Part shown: positions 1 through 12,735 of the stretch, in pieces
Numbering within the stretch: position 1 is the first letter of the stretch
How the letters are laid out: every line of letters begins with the position of its first letter
Origin: Bactrocera neohumeralis
Lineage: Eukaryota > Arthropoda > Insecta > Diptera > Tephritidae
Assembly (NCBI RefSeq): GCF_024586455.1
Contig: NC_065922.1
Span: 29,508,089-29,572,088 of the forward strand
Direction of reading: 5' to 3'
Length of the DNA: 64,000 nucleotides
The notes under the pieces: model-generated
What the model was told of the DNA's origin: nothing
Databases searched by the model: none
Seen by the model: only the letters and a program-made list of their open reading frames with translations
Made by a program: the position numbers and the translations under genes

Positions 1-175
1 AAAAGTTATGAGTTTTTATAATTTATCAATTATGAACGATGACTCTGTGTATTTACGTAACAGTCAACCTGTGATTTAATAATACCTCTTTCCCAAAGAA
101 AGCATATCAAAAAGGTCGTAAATAATTTACCTTGTATATTTTCATTATTTGTTTGTAGCTAAAACCACAATTTAT

Positions 176-930
176 CTTTATCTCTGTGTGGGTCAGCATA
201 AAATATGACTTTATCTTTACTTTATCTTTATCTTTATCACGTTTATAAGTATCATATATAATTTTTATATTATATCTTATATCTTTATCTTATATATATA
301 TCTTTATGTATACATAGGTATGTGTTTTTATGTTGGCCTTTAAGTTATTGAACTTTAACTCATATGTGATAATATGGATATCTAATAAAAAATCTCAGGT
401 GTTCGAACTGTAATGCAAAGTTTTGAATTTCCATTTCAACAAATTTTCTGCTCAATTGTTAATTTTGAAATAGATATTCCATTTCGAACCATGATTTATT
501 TGTATATTATAATTTTTTATATTCTTTATCTTTATCTGTTTTATTATCTATATCTTAATCGTTATCTTTATCTTTATCTTTATCTCTATCTTCTTTATCT
601 TTATCTTTATCTTTATCTTTATCTTTATCTTTATCTTTTTCTTTAACTTTAACTTTAACTTTAACTTTAACTTTAACTTTAACTTTAACTTTAACTTTAA
701 CTTTAACTTTAACTTCTTTATCTTACTTTTAACTTTAAATTTAATTTAATTTTAATTTTAACTCTTAATCTCTTTAACTTTAATCTCTTAATTTAACTTT
801 AACTTTAATCTCTCTAATTTAACTTAACTTAACTATAACTTGAATTTTTAACTTTAACTTAACTTTAACTTAACTTTTTAACTTAACTTTAACTTTATCT
901 TTCTTCTTTATTTATATCACATACATTCTT
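176..930. repeat. hexanucleotide arrays (TTTATC)n then (TTTAAC)n
   Basis: Short TTTATC runs begin near 176 and become a near-perfect block at about 571-640. At about 641 the unit changes to TTTAAC, which is regular to about 714 and then decays through TTAACT/CTCTAA variants to about 900. Reading frames through the array encode only Leu/Tyr-rich repeats and are not genes. Confidence 0.9.
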
Positions 931-1585
931 GCCTCTGTCTCTATGTCTATCTCTGTCTTCATATTTATCTATCACTGTCGCTATTTTTCTTCATCTTTAT
1001 GTTCATCAATGCTAATCTCAATTGCTAACCCTGTTATACCTTTTTCACGAACCAACAGATAAGGTACATTTCCTGGGAGGCAAGATATTTTATGCTCCTC
1101 TCTATAGCACGGACGGACTGAGTGGATGATGGAAATTGCCGCAGGTTCGCGAAAAGCTTTCCACTTGTCAGAGGACTGATACATAAATGCAGTCAAATTT
1201 TCGACCGTTAAACTACCGTCCAACTTTTTCTTATGTTTAGACACTAAGGACAATGAAAAAACACATGTTCAGAGTCTTCTATGGACTCTGTACGCATCGA
1301 AAAATATGGATTGACTTAATTTTGAAATTTGTGTAAATACCTTCTGAAGCACCCATGATCGCTTATTATTTGGGTCAGGTGGAAATCCAGGTCCTTATAT
1401 TGCCTAGTTATCCACGTATAAGTCTTTGGGTCCGCCGTCCTTTCGTTGAGGTTTATCACCGTTGCTGCCACACAATTACGCTCTTCTTTCTCTCCTCTCT
1501 TTTTTTGATTTCTGTAAATGTTGCTCCTATTGCTGTGAGTCTAGGCACCGCATTTATTGGTCTGGCATACGTTTTATTTTTGGGT
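931..1585. other. unassigned sequence before the assembly gap
   Basis: Non-repetitive sequence of mixed composition. A 90-codon minus-strand frame at 981-1253 has no recognisable domain and I cannot support it as a gene. The stretch is cut off by the gap. Confidence 0.3.
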
Positions 1586-1685
1586 NNNNNNNNNNNNNNN
1601 NNNNNNNNNNNNNNNNNNNNNNNNNNNNNNNNNNNNNNNNNNNNNNNNNNNNNNNNNNNNNNNNNNNNNNNNNNNNNNNNNNNNN
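1586..1685. other. assembly gap (100 N)
   Basis: Exactly 100 undetermined bases, the conventional size for a gap of unknown length. Any reading frame crossing it is meaningless. Confidence 0.99.
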
Positions 1686-2209
1686 GTTTAATTTGTTTTT
1701 TTGCCAGTTTCCCAAAAAACGGGTTTAATACACTAGACTCGTCGGATACTGTTATCATAGACAAGTCTAAAAAACCGCTGCCAAAATTGCTGCTGCGTTT
1801 TGACCTAGCTTTTACAATATAATAGTAATTCAGTCCAAAATGATTTGCTCAGGACATTCCATCTCACTAACTTCAAAAAAATTTCGTTAATAAAGATTGA
1901 ACCAATTTTTTTTCGAAATTGGGGCAGTCGATAAAAAATGTGATATAAGTAAGAATCAGACGATAGAAAAGTGTGCTCCGATCTAAGTCCCTAACATAGA
2001 ACAAAAAAAGGACCTATATTATGCGCACATTAACAGTTCATTACATCATGTGATTGTTGATTCTCAGGGCTTTTCATGAAATAACTTCATATTCCCTTAA
2101 GTTAAGAAGCTTGCATATTATTTTATTGGAGCCTTATTTAACAAACCAATTTGCATATGGTTAAACCAGCGCATGTTCCATTATAAGTGATTATTTCAAA
2201 CTTATTCTC
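1686..2209. other. no gene seen
   Basis: AT-rich sequence right of the gap with no coding frame, tandem repeat or element end that I can recognise. Confidence 0.4.
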
Positions 2210-2590
2210 CTATGATGCCATACATAGGGATACTGGTCCTTAGTGAAGCCACATGGAGGTTCTATTTCATTTGAGTTAGGTATTTGTCATATATGAAGTC
2301 AAAGTTTTTGTCGAACTTTAATTGCCACTTGATGTCTTAGCTTGATATTTCATCTATCTCTCTGAACTGCTAAGCTCTTAGATATTTAAGAAAAGTTCTA
2401 GATAGTGCTGGACAGAGGCATTGGAGGTACTCCAACGTCACACTTATGCCTACTTCTCTACACTTTCTGCACGTATGTATGTATCGTCGCTATTTACACC
2501 CATCCGGCTAGCATGCGATGCCTGTAGGTTGTGAGCTATTAAGAGGTCAGCAATCGGCAATCCTTTCGAGACTGTGTTGTTTAAAAATAT
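2210..2590 (-). mobile_element. LINE ORF2 3' fragment (RNase H-bearing, I/LOA-like), degenerate
   Basis: On the minus strand, frames shifted relative to each other read HASRMGVNSDDT then CRKCREVG and LEYLQCLCPA. This is the Cys-rich knuckle at the C-terminus of RNase H-bearing insect LINE ORF2 proteins (consensus HA..LG....D.CR.C.E....E..EH.LC.CPA). Stops and frameshifts make it a dead fragment. The clade is inferred. Confidence 0.6.
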
Positions 2591-2655
2591 GCCATATGTG
2601 TTTTTCTACCGAGAAGTTAGGTAGGAAATTTTGTATAAGGTAAATGCTCCTAATT

Positions 2656-3048
2656 ACGACATATTAAGGTAGATTGATGAATATACGCATATTACAGTGA
2701 ATCAAAAGTTAGACGGAATGAAGAATTATAAACAAATCGTAAATAAAGCCTTTATTTTTCATATTAACTTTTCAAATGATAGAATTTTTGTACCGTTTTT
2801 TTGTTATTAATGCTTTTCTGAAACACTCAATTGGCCCCAATTCCGTTCTAAAATTTTGTCAGAATCCTAATTCCGTGCTAAAGTGATCCTTGTTCCGTGC
2901 TACATTAGAAAAGGTTCTTATTTCAACTATTTACCAGTTTAGCAATTTGTTAGTAAAACTTAATAACACAGTTTATACGTTTGTTTATAATTCTTCATTC
3001 CGAACACACTGTAATATGCGTATATTCATCAATCTTTAATATGCCGTC
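2656..3048. repeat. inverted repeat with ~70-80 bp arms (MITE-like)
   Basis: The arm at about 2656-2739 (GATTGATGAATATACGCATA and onward to TAAACAAATCG) recurs in reverse complement at about 2978-3048. The spacer of about 240 bp holds three copies of an ATTCCGT(G/T)CTA motif. A third, shorter copy of the arm lies at about 3238-3300. Confidence 0.75.
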
Positions 3049-3539
3049 ATTTACATAAATCACACAGAAAATTACTTAGTTAGATTTTTTAATGACATTT
3101 TCATCTATCTGTCAGCTATGCTATTTGGACAGAGGCATTGGAGGTACGATATATAAACATAAAATAATAGTATGCGATATTTAGTTAGTAAAGCTGTGTG
3201 TTTGTTTAAAAATATGCCATATATGTATTCAATTACTTGGCATATTAAGGTAGATTGATGAATATACGTGTTAAATGAAGAATATAAACAAATCGTTCAA
3301 TTACATTAAAGTACATTAATGCTTTTCTGGCTAGTCAGTTCAATATTAAATTTTAGTTTATTACATATCAGGTATTGAAAATATTTATAGGCTGAGGTAA
3401 ATTATATAAAATAATTTTTAGTTAGTAAAACTGTATACATTCATCGGCGTCGTATTCAATATTAAATATTTATTACTTCTTTTCTGAGGTAAATTAATTT
3501 TTTTATACCTGGCGTATTAAAATATATCTTCTTTTTTTT

Positions 3540-4835
3540 TTTCTAATGCCAGTTAGATCCACTCATTTTCATGGTTTTGATTTGAAATTTTTCTGGATTC
3601 TTATTAGTAACTTTTAACACCTGCTCAGGAAATTTCTCGCCTTCATACCTTACTACAACATAGTCTCCTGGATTAAAACTATTATTAATGTTCCGTTTTG
3701 CTTTCACCTTTGAACCTTGCTTTTCTTTCTTTTTTAAAATTATCTTTTCTTTCTTAATCTTTTTTTCTTCATCCAAGCGTCGCTGATACTCAATGTATTC
3801 AGAAGCAGTGGCGACAGTTGGGGTTAATTTTTTCTTGACAAATTTTTTGTTCGGGTTCACTGGTTGGGGCTCTGGCCGAAAGCATTTTGAAAGGCGTTGG
3901 AAATTCAGATTTTTTTTATTTCTATTGCATTAAATAAGCTTTTTGGTGGAGTTCTCAATTAATATTAACCACGTCTACATTGTCATTCGCCTCCCTAGGG
4001 GGCAACTGAGGTCTTGGTGGATGGTTGACAGTTGTTGGGATATCTTCGAAGTTAATGGCTTGAGCTACTGGGCAAAGTATACCGTCCAATATATGTACTA
4101 CTTCACGCTGCTTGGACTTCACGGCTCAAGATGGAGATGAGCTGCTCACATTATGTTTGTTAACTAATTCTTCATTGAAATCTATGAAATCAATACTCAT
4201 GTTTTCGATATCCAATAAACTGTCGTTGTTAGCTAAAATACTCGTAATATTAAGATCGGAAATAGAAATACTTGCAATGCAGCTGCTTGTTTGCTCATTC
4301 TTAACACTTCTCCAAAAGTAAAATAAGTTTTCGTCTTTAACATCACCCTTCCAAGTTCCGCTGCACTCAATAAACAGTTTAAGCTTTTCAGCCGGCAACC
4401 TTTTCTCAAAACTTTGTAAAAATTCTTCGGAATTATTTTTAATTTAGTTCCTTAACCAAGTTAGTAACGCAGTTTACAAGTTGATATTTTTACTGGAAAG
4501 CCTATTTCCGCCAGATAACAAACCCATTTGACAATAAAACTTTCTTCTTCTGTCGTTAGCACAGCTGGAGATCCTGGGCAGCCTTTTGAATACTTGTATT
4601 TAATTTTGTCCAGTAGAGTTTGCTTCGGAGCCGATATACCATTGAAGCCTTGTAACATGTCATCCGATTGCTTTTTATTGCTTCAAGAGCTAAATTTAAT
4701 GATTCCTGTGTATATTTTGGCATGATGGCGGCACTCAAATTTCTGTTAAAATGAATCGAAACGTAATTAGAAACACACCGTTCCCAACTGCGGCCTATAG
4801 AACGGAATTTAAACTCCACCAATGAATAATCATCG
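3540..4835 (-). mobile_element. pogo/Tigger-type transposon remnant, catalytic core missing
   Basis: Minus strand. From about 4735 downward a pipsqueak-type HTH region reads MPKYTQESLNLALEAIK, then after a frameshift GISAPKQTLLDKIKYKYSK, GSPAVLTTEEESFIVKWV and LAEIGFPV, as in the N-terminus of pogo-like transposases. The fragments at about 4398-4126 and 3860-3543 resemble the family's C-terminal part: a Lys-rich stretch followed by GDYVVVRYEGEKFPEQVLKV and a terminal MKMSGSNWH. No DDE catalytic block lies between them, so an internal deletion is inferred. ATTCCGTGCTA-type motifs occur on both sides (2839-2902; 5069-5082; inverted at 5489-5504). Confidence 0.6.
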
Positions 4836-5560
4836 CAAATAAAGTCTTGTTAATCCAATAACATAGCTTTAGAAAAAGTAAGCCTCTGAATTGTGTTTAC
4901 TTATTTTAAGCTCATTTATGAAATTTCATAGGCAAAAAATATGCTTTTTCCTCAAAAAACGATAGGACTTTTTTCAATTTATTGAGTTTTACTTTAAGCT
5001 AAGAATTTAAATATATATTAAAACTCGATTTTTTCAAGCAAAACGAAATATGATATATGTTATATATTCCTAATTCCGTTTCAAATAGATCGGTACAGGT
5101 GTAATTTCAATGTCTGTTCTTTTGCATTTAACTAAGTTTATTATATAAATCCATATTAAAACAATATTTCGGTAAAAAAATGTATCGTACAAATATTTTA
5201 GTATATATATATATATGCACTTACCCAATTATAATATCAGTCTTAAACAATTTTTACACAACTCTTAGCACTTTTCACAACAAAACTTGTTAATTATCAC
5301 CACCGGCTAGGCAACTGCTTCCAGCTAACTAACATATGTGAATTTAATATGAAATAAAATGATTTATGGTTTGACATTTTTCAAATGTAAAGTTGAATAT
5401 ATTTTTGACAATTTAAAATAACTGTCCTGTGAATGATGGGTAGCATTGACTTATTTTGTTTATTTAAAAAACTTGTAAACAGAAATATGTAGCACGGGAT
5501 TAGGTATTGAGTTTACTTACGTTAACACTTAATATCTCAAAAATTTTTATAAGCAAGTTA
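4836..5560. other. AT-rich flank of the pogo-type element
   Basis: No coding potential. CCTAATTCCGTTTC at about 5069 and TAGCACGGGATTAGG at about 5489 resemble the motif cluster at 2839-2902, the latter inverted, so part of this stretch may be the element's right end. Confidence 0.35.
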
Positions 5561-5720
5561 ACATATATACAGGCAGCTGGACATGGCTAAATCGACTCAG
5601 CTCGTCACGACATTTACTTCTGGGTGTTTCGAACTTTGTGACATATGTAATACTCGTATGTGCTGTTTAGAGTATAATAAGAAGAGCTAAGTTCGGGTGT
5701 TACTGAGTATTTTCAATTAT
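5560..5720. mobile_element. fragments of two short non-autonomous element families
   Basis: GGACATGGCTAAATCGACTCAGCTCGTCACG...TTCTGGGTGTTTCGAACTTTGTG matches the microsatellite-side end of the family at 7462-7985, in reverse. It is followed by AGAGCTAAGTTCGGGTGTTACTGAG, the start of the family at 19128-20230. Confidence 0.55.
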
Positions 5721-7461
5721 TGCAATTTACCATGATCAAAGCCTGGGCAATAGCTTCAGGTGTTGGCATGACTTTTTTTTAATAAATAATTCAAAATTCG
5801 TTATTCGATAAAATCTTGAATAGAATGCAATCAAATTTGTATTTTATAAACTTATATTGTAGATCATAAACAAAATTAGTTGTACACTAATAATTGACTT
5901 CCTGTCAGCGAAAATTATATTAAGATCGCATTTAAGTAAGACATATCTGACAGGTGTAATGTCTACTATGCGGAATAGAGTCAGCCAGATGTTTAAAACT
6001 CTTTCCATTAGGTATATGGGGGCTAAGGGATTATTGATTCAATTGTCAGAAAATGATTTTCAAGGAATTGCTGTCTCTTACATATCTCACAGATTGACCA
6101 ACATTTTCGAAAGAAAAATATTGCATTCATGATATTTCGCAATCTACAAACCAAATTCATGCAAAATTCATAATAGCATTTAAGCAAACTATTTAATTTT
6201 CTGGTAAATTAGCATAGTAGAATTTAAAAATATTTTAGCGATTTTTTACTGAGAAAATGTAAAGCATTCGCCCTCAAACTAAACCGCGAATTAGCAACAA
6301 AAAGTATTTGAAATTTAAAAATCAGCAAGCAAGCCTCTAGGAAATAATGATTGCAATTGATTGAAAATGGAATTCCTCAAAAAGTCATAAATATTTGTGA
6401 GTGTAAAACCGCAAGCGCAATGCTTAAATAAATCGTGGAAATAAATTATTCGTCGACGCATTGATAGGTCATTTACTGTGCAAACAAAAAGTATGTAGAA
6501 AAAAATTACAATTGCGAAAAAAGTTAACTCAAAATGGCTACACATACGTATATATGTGTGTAGAACTGTCTAAAAAACTTGAACTACACCGTTAAATCAA
6601 TGAACGCGATTTCACGCGGCACAGCTGCCCAGCGCTTGTCCGCCGACTGCAAATGGCGCGAACGCAATGCCGAAGAGTGATTAAATTAAAGTCCGCACAC
6701 ATGCGCAAATGGTGCGGCAAAGCGACAGGCGGAAATATGCGCCGGCAAAAAACACACACACACAAATAAAACGTGATGAAATTAGCACAGAAGAGAAATG
6801 GCAATGCAAATGTGTACAAAGCCTTTGGCCATAAATTTTGACGGACCATGCTCTCTCTACCCGACCGAACAACATCGCTGCTACGCTTGATTGGTGGCGG
6901 CACATTAATATTTATTTCATGTTTTTTTGGGAGGTTTTTGCTTTCTACACGAAAGTGTAATAAATATCGGAAGCGCGAAATATCAATGAACGTGTTGAGA
7001 GTGATTTTTTTGCTGCTCCATTGCTGGACTTGCTGCATTGTGGGCAGTCATCAGCTGTGCATTTGTGATATATTGCGGGAAATTTTTGGAGCTTATTTGA
7101 GAGTGGCACATTAATGTGAATGCGCAGCATTAATTTGATTTATATTGTATAAACTGACAGAAGCCGCTTTAACGGCTACATAAAATTGTAAACTGTTAGA
7201 TGTGCTTGTAGAGAGAGGAATATATGTTTTTTAATGGAAACAAATTTTTTGGCTTTATGTGGACCAATAATACTAAAAACACGGTATTAATTGTCTATAA
7301 TAGACTTTATTTTGGATTTTTTCTTTTCGATTATTTATCTAAATTTTTAAGAATAAAAAACGCTTTATATCGGTTTACGGTAAAACTATAAGTCCAGTGA
7401 GAAAATGTACAATGACAAAGTTAAAGATATTATAAAGATTCTACAACTCTTGTATCCACAG
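5721..7461. other. no gene supported; GC-richer island at about 6590-7140
   Basis: Mostly AT-rich. The part at about 6590-7140 is GC-richer, looks single-copy and has a CA run. Opposed 60-150 codon frames occur there but lack recognisable domains and overlap each other. A regulatory element or non-coding exon is possible but unproven. Confidence 0.3.
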
Positions 7462-7985
7462 TTTTTATACCCTGAACAGGGTATATTAAGTTTGTCACGA
7501 TGTCTGAAACACCCAGAAAGAAGCGTCGGAGACCCAATAAAGTATATATATAAATGATAAATGATATAACCATGTCCGTCTGTCTGTCTGTCCGTCCGTC
7601 CGTCCCTCTTTATGTATACGAACTAGTCCCTCAGTTTTTAAGATATCGTTTTGAAATTTTGCAAACGTCATTTTCTCTTCAAAAAGCTGATCATTTGTCG
7701 GAACGGCCGATATCGGACCACTATAACACATAGCTGCCATACAAACTGAACGATCGGAATCAAGTTCTTGTTTGGAAAACTTTCACATTTGACAATGTAT
7801 CTTCACAAAAGTTGGCACAGGTTATTTTCTAAGGCAACAATGTAATCTCCGAAAAAACTGTTCAGATCGGATTACTATAGCATATAGCTTCCATACAAAC
7901 TGAACACATAGTTACTAAAAGAAATGCACCTGTGAAGGGTATATTAGCTTCGGTGCAGCCAAAGTTAACGTTTTTTCTTGTTTTT
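7462..7985 (+). mobile_element. short non-autonomous element, family 1 (mini-me/INE-like), near full length
   Basis: About 520 bp with the palindrome TATACCCTGAACAGGGTATA at 7466-7485, a (GTCY)n microsatellite at 7574-7606, and the opposite end AGCTTCGGTGCAGCC...TTCTTGTTTTT. The same sequence recurs inverted at 56980-57452 with an equivalent palindrome. The mix of (TA)n, (GTCY)n and terminal hairpins resembles the dipteran mini-me/DINE-1 group; that identity is inferred. Confidence 0.8.
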
Positions 7986-8469
7986 ACATAGCCTCAGTAA
8001 TTTATATACAAAGTTCGAATAATTACAGCTTTGGTATTTTAATTTTTTTTTTTTTACAAAAAAAATTTACGAAATTGGTATTTACTTTTTAGGTCCTAAA
8101 TACACTTTTTTCTTTTCCTTCTGAGATCACTCGTAAATTATCCTTCAATTAATTCTTGTTATATGCTGTTCATTTTCCAATGGTTTTCATCCTAAATCCA
8201 TTTTTTTCGGCCCTTGCTATTATTTAGTTCTTTTAATTAATATGGCCTCTGCCTACCTTTTCTGATTAATATTATTTAGTTGTCGATTCAAAACTTTCAT
8301 GTGGTGAAGGTCTTTCAAAATACTATAAAAATACTATATTAAAAACTAATGTTATAGACGCTTAGTATAATTTTTTTTTGTCTCTTTGGTTTTTAATTTT
8401 TCTGATCGACCAGAAATGTTGTCTCGACCAAACTTTCGTGAGATACTAAGCCAATCTCCAACTTACTCT
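7986..8469. other. no gene seen
   Basis: T-rich, low-complexity sequence without coding frames or a recognised element. Confidence 0.4.
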
Positions 8470-8850
8470 ACTTTGTGAAGAACTAAAAGAAGATCCCTGG
8501 CTCTTGTGATTTCCAAAACTCTTAGGTATAAATCAAAGTGGCTGTCGCATATCGACAAGGCGCTTTGATTCTGCCATAATTTTGTTTCGCCTAGTTCGTA
8601 GAAGGTATGATAAACCAGATTTTTCAACTATAGTCTGTTTTCACCTCATCTTCCTCGAAGCATCTTCTTTTGTCTTCCGAAACCTTTAGCCTCATCGCGT
8701 AAGTGGCAAAAGCAAAGTGTTCAGTAAAACACCAAACATCATTAGACATATGTATTATGTTCCTTTCTGGGCAAGAAAGATTTCGCAACCACACATGTGT
8801 CGGTTGCACATCAAGGCTTGCTAAACTTTCAAGATACCCATAGACGCATT
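8470..8850 (-). mobile_element. LINE 3' fragment
   Basis: The minus strand reads AMRLKVSEDKRRC.EEDE, resembling the C-terminal knuckle of RNase H-bearing LINEs. The DNA is similar over several hundred bases to 10920-11330 (shared ATCGACAAGG(C/A)GCTTTGA, CACCAAACATCATTAGACATAT and AACCACACATG segments). Stops are present. Confidence 0.5.
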
Positions 8851-10919
8851 GTTGAAACTTTCTCCTTGAACTATATCATCTTCTTAATACTAAATTTAAT
8901 CGACGATGCTTCATTTTGAAGCCGCACAATTTGTTGCTTTACATATAGTAGAAAAATGGTCTGTCTCATGCGGCACCTTGGCTGTAGTCAGCTAAATGAC
9001 TTCATGAAGCCAAATTCATATTGAATGCTTTAGTATTTCATAACCATCTCATCCCAGGCCACTATAGCTTCAAGTCTTTGCTACCAAACACAATATAAAT
9101 TTACTACTAGAAGATTAGCTATCAGACTTTACTTGCATTATATTATGCTGCTTGATATTTTCCAGCAGGCGTAGATGGGTAAAGCCACTTCCGAATAGGT
9201 CAGGGCTTATATGAGAAATACTTCCATAGAGATATTGAACGGAGTTGCCTTATTGACCTCTAGAATTTTTTTTTTTGATGCTAGTTGAAAGTAGAGATGG
9301 CAACTGGTCCTGCCGAGTGGGATCTAACCGAGATGGTACCACCTCTTGCATCTTTGTGTATACTCGTACTTGCAATACTAACTTATTGCCTCAACGATTT
9401 CGTACAAAATTCAGTTATTATTATATATTTCAAATGGTTTTCCAATACAAGCAGAACCCTTTTATATACTAATTTTCTCGAGAGTTGTGACGATTAGTAA
9501 AGAAAAATTAGGTCGGCAGTACAGAAAGTCTGAAAAAAGTCTTGACTAGTGATCTATGTTTGGAATGATGGGTGCAGATCGAAGAGCTAACTATACCGCC
9601 TGTCGAATAACAGTCTAAAAGAGTAGAAACATTTACTCCTTAAAATTTACACACCTCTTTTCCAAATCATCTCCATTGTATTTAAATTGTATTTGAATTT
9701 TTCTCTGTACGTACTCAATTCTCCAACAGATCCGTAAAATAAATACATCACTTCTCCTTTCACAATGCAACACCTTCAAATTTGAAAAGACGCAAAACAA
9801 AAGCTGCATGCGTGACGTCACCGGCACTAAGTTTGTCAAGACTAAAAACAAAAGCAGTTTGACAACAGAGGCAGCAGCCTAGAGAATATAACAATAACAA
9901 TAACAAAGACGATTATGAAACCAGTATTGTGTTGCGGAACCAGCAGAATTTAAGCGACAACTTCCTGCAGCGGACAATTTAGCGCATCTCACCAACGATG
10001 CCACAACAATAAACAAGTGAGTGGCAAGCGGCATGTTGCAACCATGAATAAAGTGGATGATACCTTACTTGGAAAGTTGTTGAGGAGCAAAGTTTTCGAA
10101 AGCGGCTGCCCACATTCTGCTCGTTATGCTTTTTCAAATTGAGGCGTTTAGTTGAGGGCGTAAACGGTTAAAACTTATTTAGTTGTTACGCGATAGTCAG
10201 AATGATAAAATCTAATAGTTTTTATGTGCGATTTCTTAGAAAAAAGAATTCTGTTATTAATTTAGTATTTGCTTTCGGTGTTAATATTTTTTTGATTGTT
10301 TGCTCTGTGGAGTTTTATTAGGCCCTGCAGATTTAAGATCGCCTTTGAAAGTCGAATATACCTAACTAATATGCTCAACCTTAACCTTGATATATTTTAA
10401 ATTTTATATATTAGCCAACCAGTTTTCTTTTTAGTTCTTTGATGTGTTTCTTAAGCTTCATTTTAGCTTCCGTTTCATGAAAAAATTCAAAGTTTTCAGA
10501 TAGACACTGCCATTTTGGTGATTTTATAAAGCAGCCTCGTTGTATGCCTCAGAGTCATTTTGTTGCGTAACTTTTTTAAATCGTTGAAGTTTTGGTTGCA
10601 GCAAAAGTTTGCTAACATCTCCAGCAATGTCATTAAGCTAAGGAAACTATTGTACTTGCTTGTTGTTGGTTTGTGATGACGTCGTGTACCTCAATGTCGA
10701 ATTCTTAATAATGTAGTATGTTTAAAAACACAATCTTATATACATATGTAGTTGTAACTGCTGACTCTAGTTATACAGACACACTTATATATGTGCGGAT
10801 GCACATTTTACCCTAAATTTATAAATTTATCTATATATGAGTTCAGCAATTTTTGGAGCTTTTGACCTTTGCGCCACTATCATATAAATTCCATTGAGCA
10901 GGTTAAGATTTAGTTAGGT
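8851..10919. other. no gene seen
   Basis: Unassigned AT-rich sequence. There is a small CAA-rich patch at about 9860-10010. Frames up to about 70 codons have no recognisable features. Confidence 0.35.
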
Positions 10920-11330
10920 AAACACATTGACATTTCGTGAAGCCACGAATACTTCTACTTGGACTGCTAGCGTTGCCTGGCTCTTGTGGTGCTCAAAACT
11001 CCTAGGTATAAACCAAAATAGCCGTCGCTTATCGACAAGGAGCTTTGAGCCCTCCACAATTTTATTGAGCTGGCTAGTATTAACTCCAGTCAATTCAATT
11101 CGTCTAGGTCGTGGAAGGTATGACAACCCATAGTCTGGAAAAAATCCATTTCCATCTCATCTTCCGGGTGGGTCACACTAGGACAGTGTCCATTAGAACA
11201 CCAAACATCATTAGACATATCATGTTCTACTCTGGGGCAGAAAGATTTCACAACCACACATGCGCTGGTTGCTCACCAAGGCTTTCTAAGATTGCAAGAT
11301 ATCCATAAGTTCAACGCCAAAACGACCGAA
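10920..11330 (-). mobile_element. LINE 3' fragment, second copy of the 8470-8850 sequence
   Basis: It aligns by eye with 8470-8850 in the same orientation, including CTCCTAGGTATAAACCAAA, ATCGACAAGGAGCTTTGA and the CACCAAACATCATTAGACATAT segment. The protein-level signal is weak, so the assignment leans on the related copy. Confidence 0.45.
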
Positions 11331-12735
11331 AACAAAAGAAGGGTAAGGGTTTCTTGCAATTTTAATTTTCGATTTCGGTATCTTGATTTGGAAATTCTCA
11401 CATGAAATTCGAGTTAAACCGCATTACCTAACTGATCACTTCTCATATATACACTTACCGTTATGATTCGGTCAACATACATAAGCTGACATTGGAGTAA
11501 AACGATAGTTTCAGATGCTGTATTACGTAATCCCATGTCTTTTTATGATCACTTCCTTTCTCTTAGATGTTGATAGTGACAATGGAGACTATGGCACCAT
11601 TTGATTGTATCCATTTAAAAATTTAGATAATTTCTAAGTTTACAAATCATACTAGATAGAATCTGTTTTAGGACATGAGGCAGCTTATAGAGCCCCTTGG
11701 CGTTGGTTCATATTCCATATACACCAGCTTTGCTTATCATATTATCATAACTGTTAAACCGAGTTCATCGTTAATATGTGTACATGAAGTGCCTTAGAAG
11801 TGTGTGACACGGAACGTGATTTTCAGAAATAATATATTCGAACTTTATAATTTATCTACGGGGCCTGAGCATGGATAGTCGAGACATCTTTTAGAATCTT
11901 AGTTTGAGCAGAATTAGGGTACTCTGAAGCCTTAATCGGAGCTGGCCAAGGTTGGTTATTACATGTCTGCTAGTTTTATGTAGGTTTTTTATTTAACCTC
12001 TCAAAAAATCAGCCCATACTAATATTGGGCTCTATATTTGGTCTCTTAAAGCTTGTGGGTATATAGAAATATCAAAAAAGACTTAGCTCTCTCCAAATAG
12101 CTATTGTTTTTCTACTGAAGTACACATAAAATGCTTAACAACAAAGCTTCGAAAAAAGTCAAGTAGTCTTTTGCACTATTAACAGAAATTGTTTTTTATC
12201 TCAAGTGAATGCCTTTGCCAACAGGAAATCACGTCCACTTACATGTAAATGCCACTTTTATATAATAAGCTTATTAGATGTGTTTAATCTTCTAATCTTA
12301 ACTTTTTCCCGCGCCAGAGAACTGAAAAGTCGGCTGCGCTCACACGTACGTTATATGTATACCTACATATGCTTACATATGCTTATATGTATGAACAATT
12401 TTCTTATTGGCATAGAGCATTTATATAGGTCATGTCTACTAAATCCGTGATGAGCTTGTTGCAAGCTTTCATTAGAAATGTTATCTATCCTTCTCTTTCC
12501 CTGTTTCATATCACTTTTGCAGAATAACTAAGCGGCACATATTTAAACTTTGCCACAGAACTAATTCTAATTAAAAGTGGAATTAGTTTCGTCATTATAT
12601 TCTCATGGCTGCTACATCACTTTTAGTTATAAATGGAAGTTTTTTAGTATTGTATTTGTATTTCTTATATATTTTGGGGAGTTTTTATGTAGGGTATGAA
12701 ATGAAAGTTTATAACATAGTTGAAAGCCACAGCTA
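11331..12735. other. no gene seen
   Basis: AT-rich. Contains an ordinary TATG/CATA-rich run around 12350-12390. No domain, tandem repeat or element boundary was recognised. Confidence 0.35.

Noticed and set aside
413..646. 77-codon frame rich in Leu and Tyr
   Set aside because: Encoded by the TTTATC hexanucleotide array; every frame of such an array is open.
981..1253. 90-codon minus-strand frame beside the gap
   Set aside because: No recognisable domain, splice context or repeat relationship; not enough to call a gene.
1355..1822. 155-codon frame
   Set aside because: It runs through 100 undetermined bases, so the reading frame is not real evidence.
6592..7038. 148-codon minus-strand frame in a GC-richer island
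   Set aside because: Overlaps other frames on both strands, includes a CA-repeat-coded CVCVF string, and has no domain.
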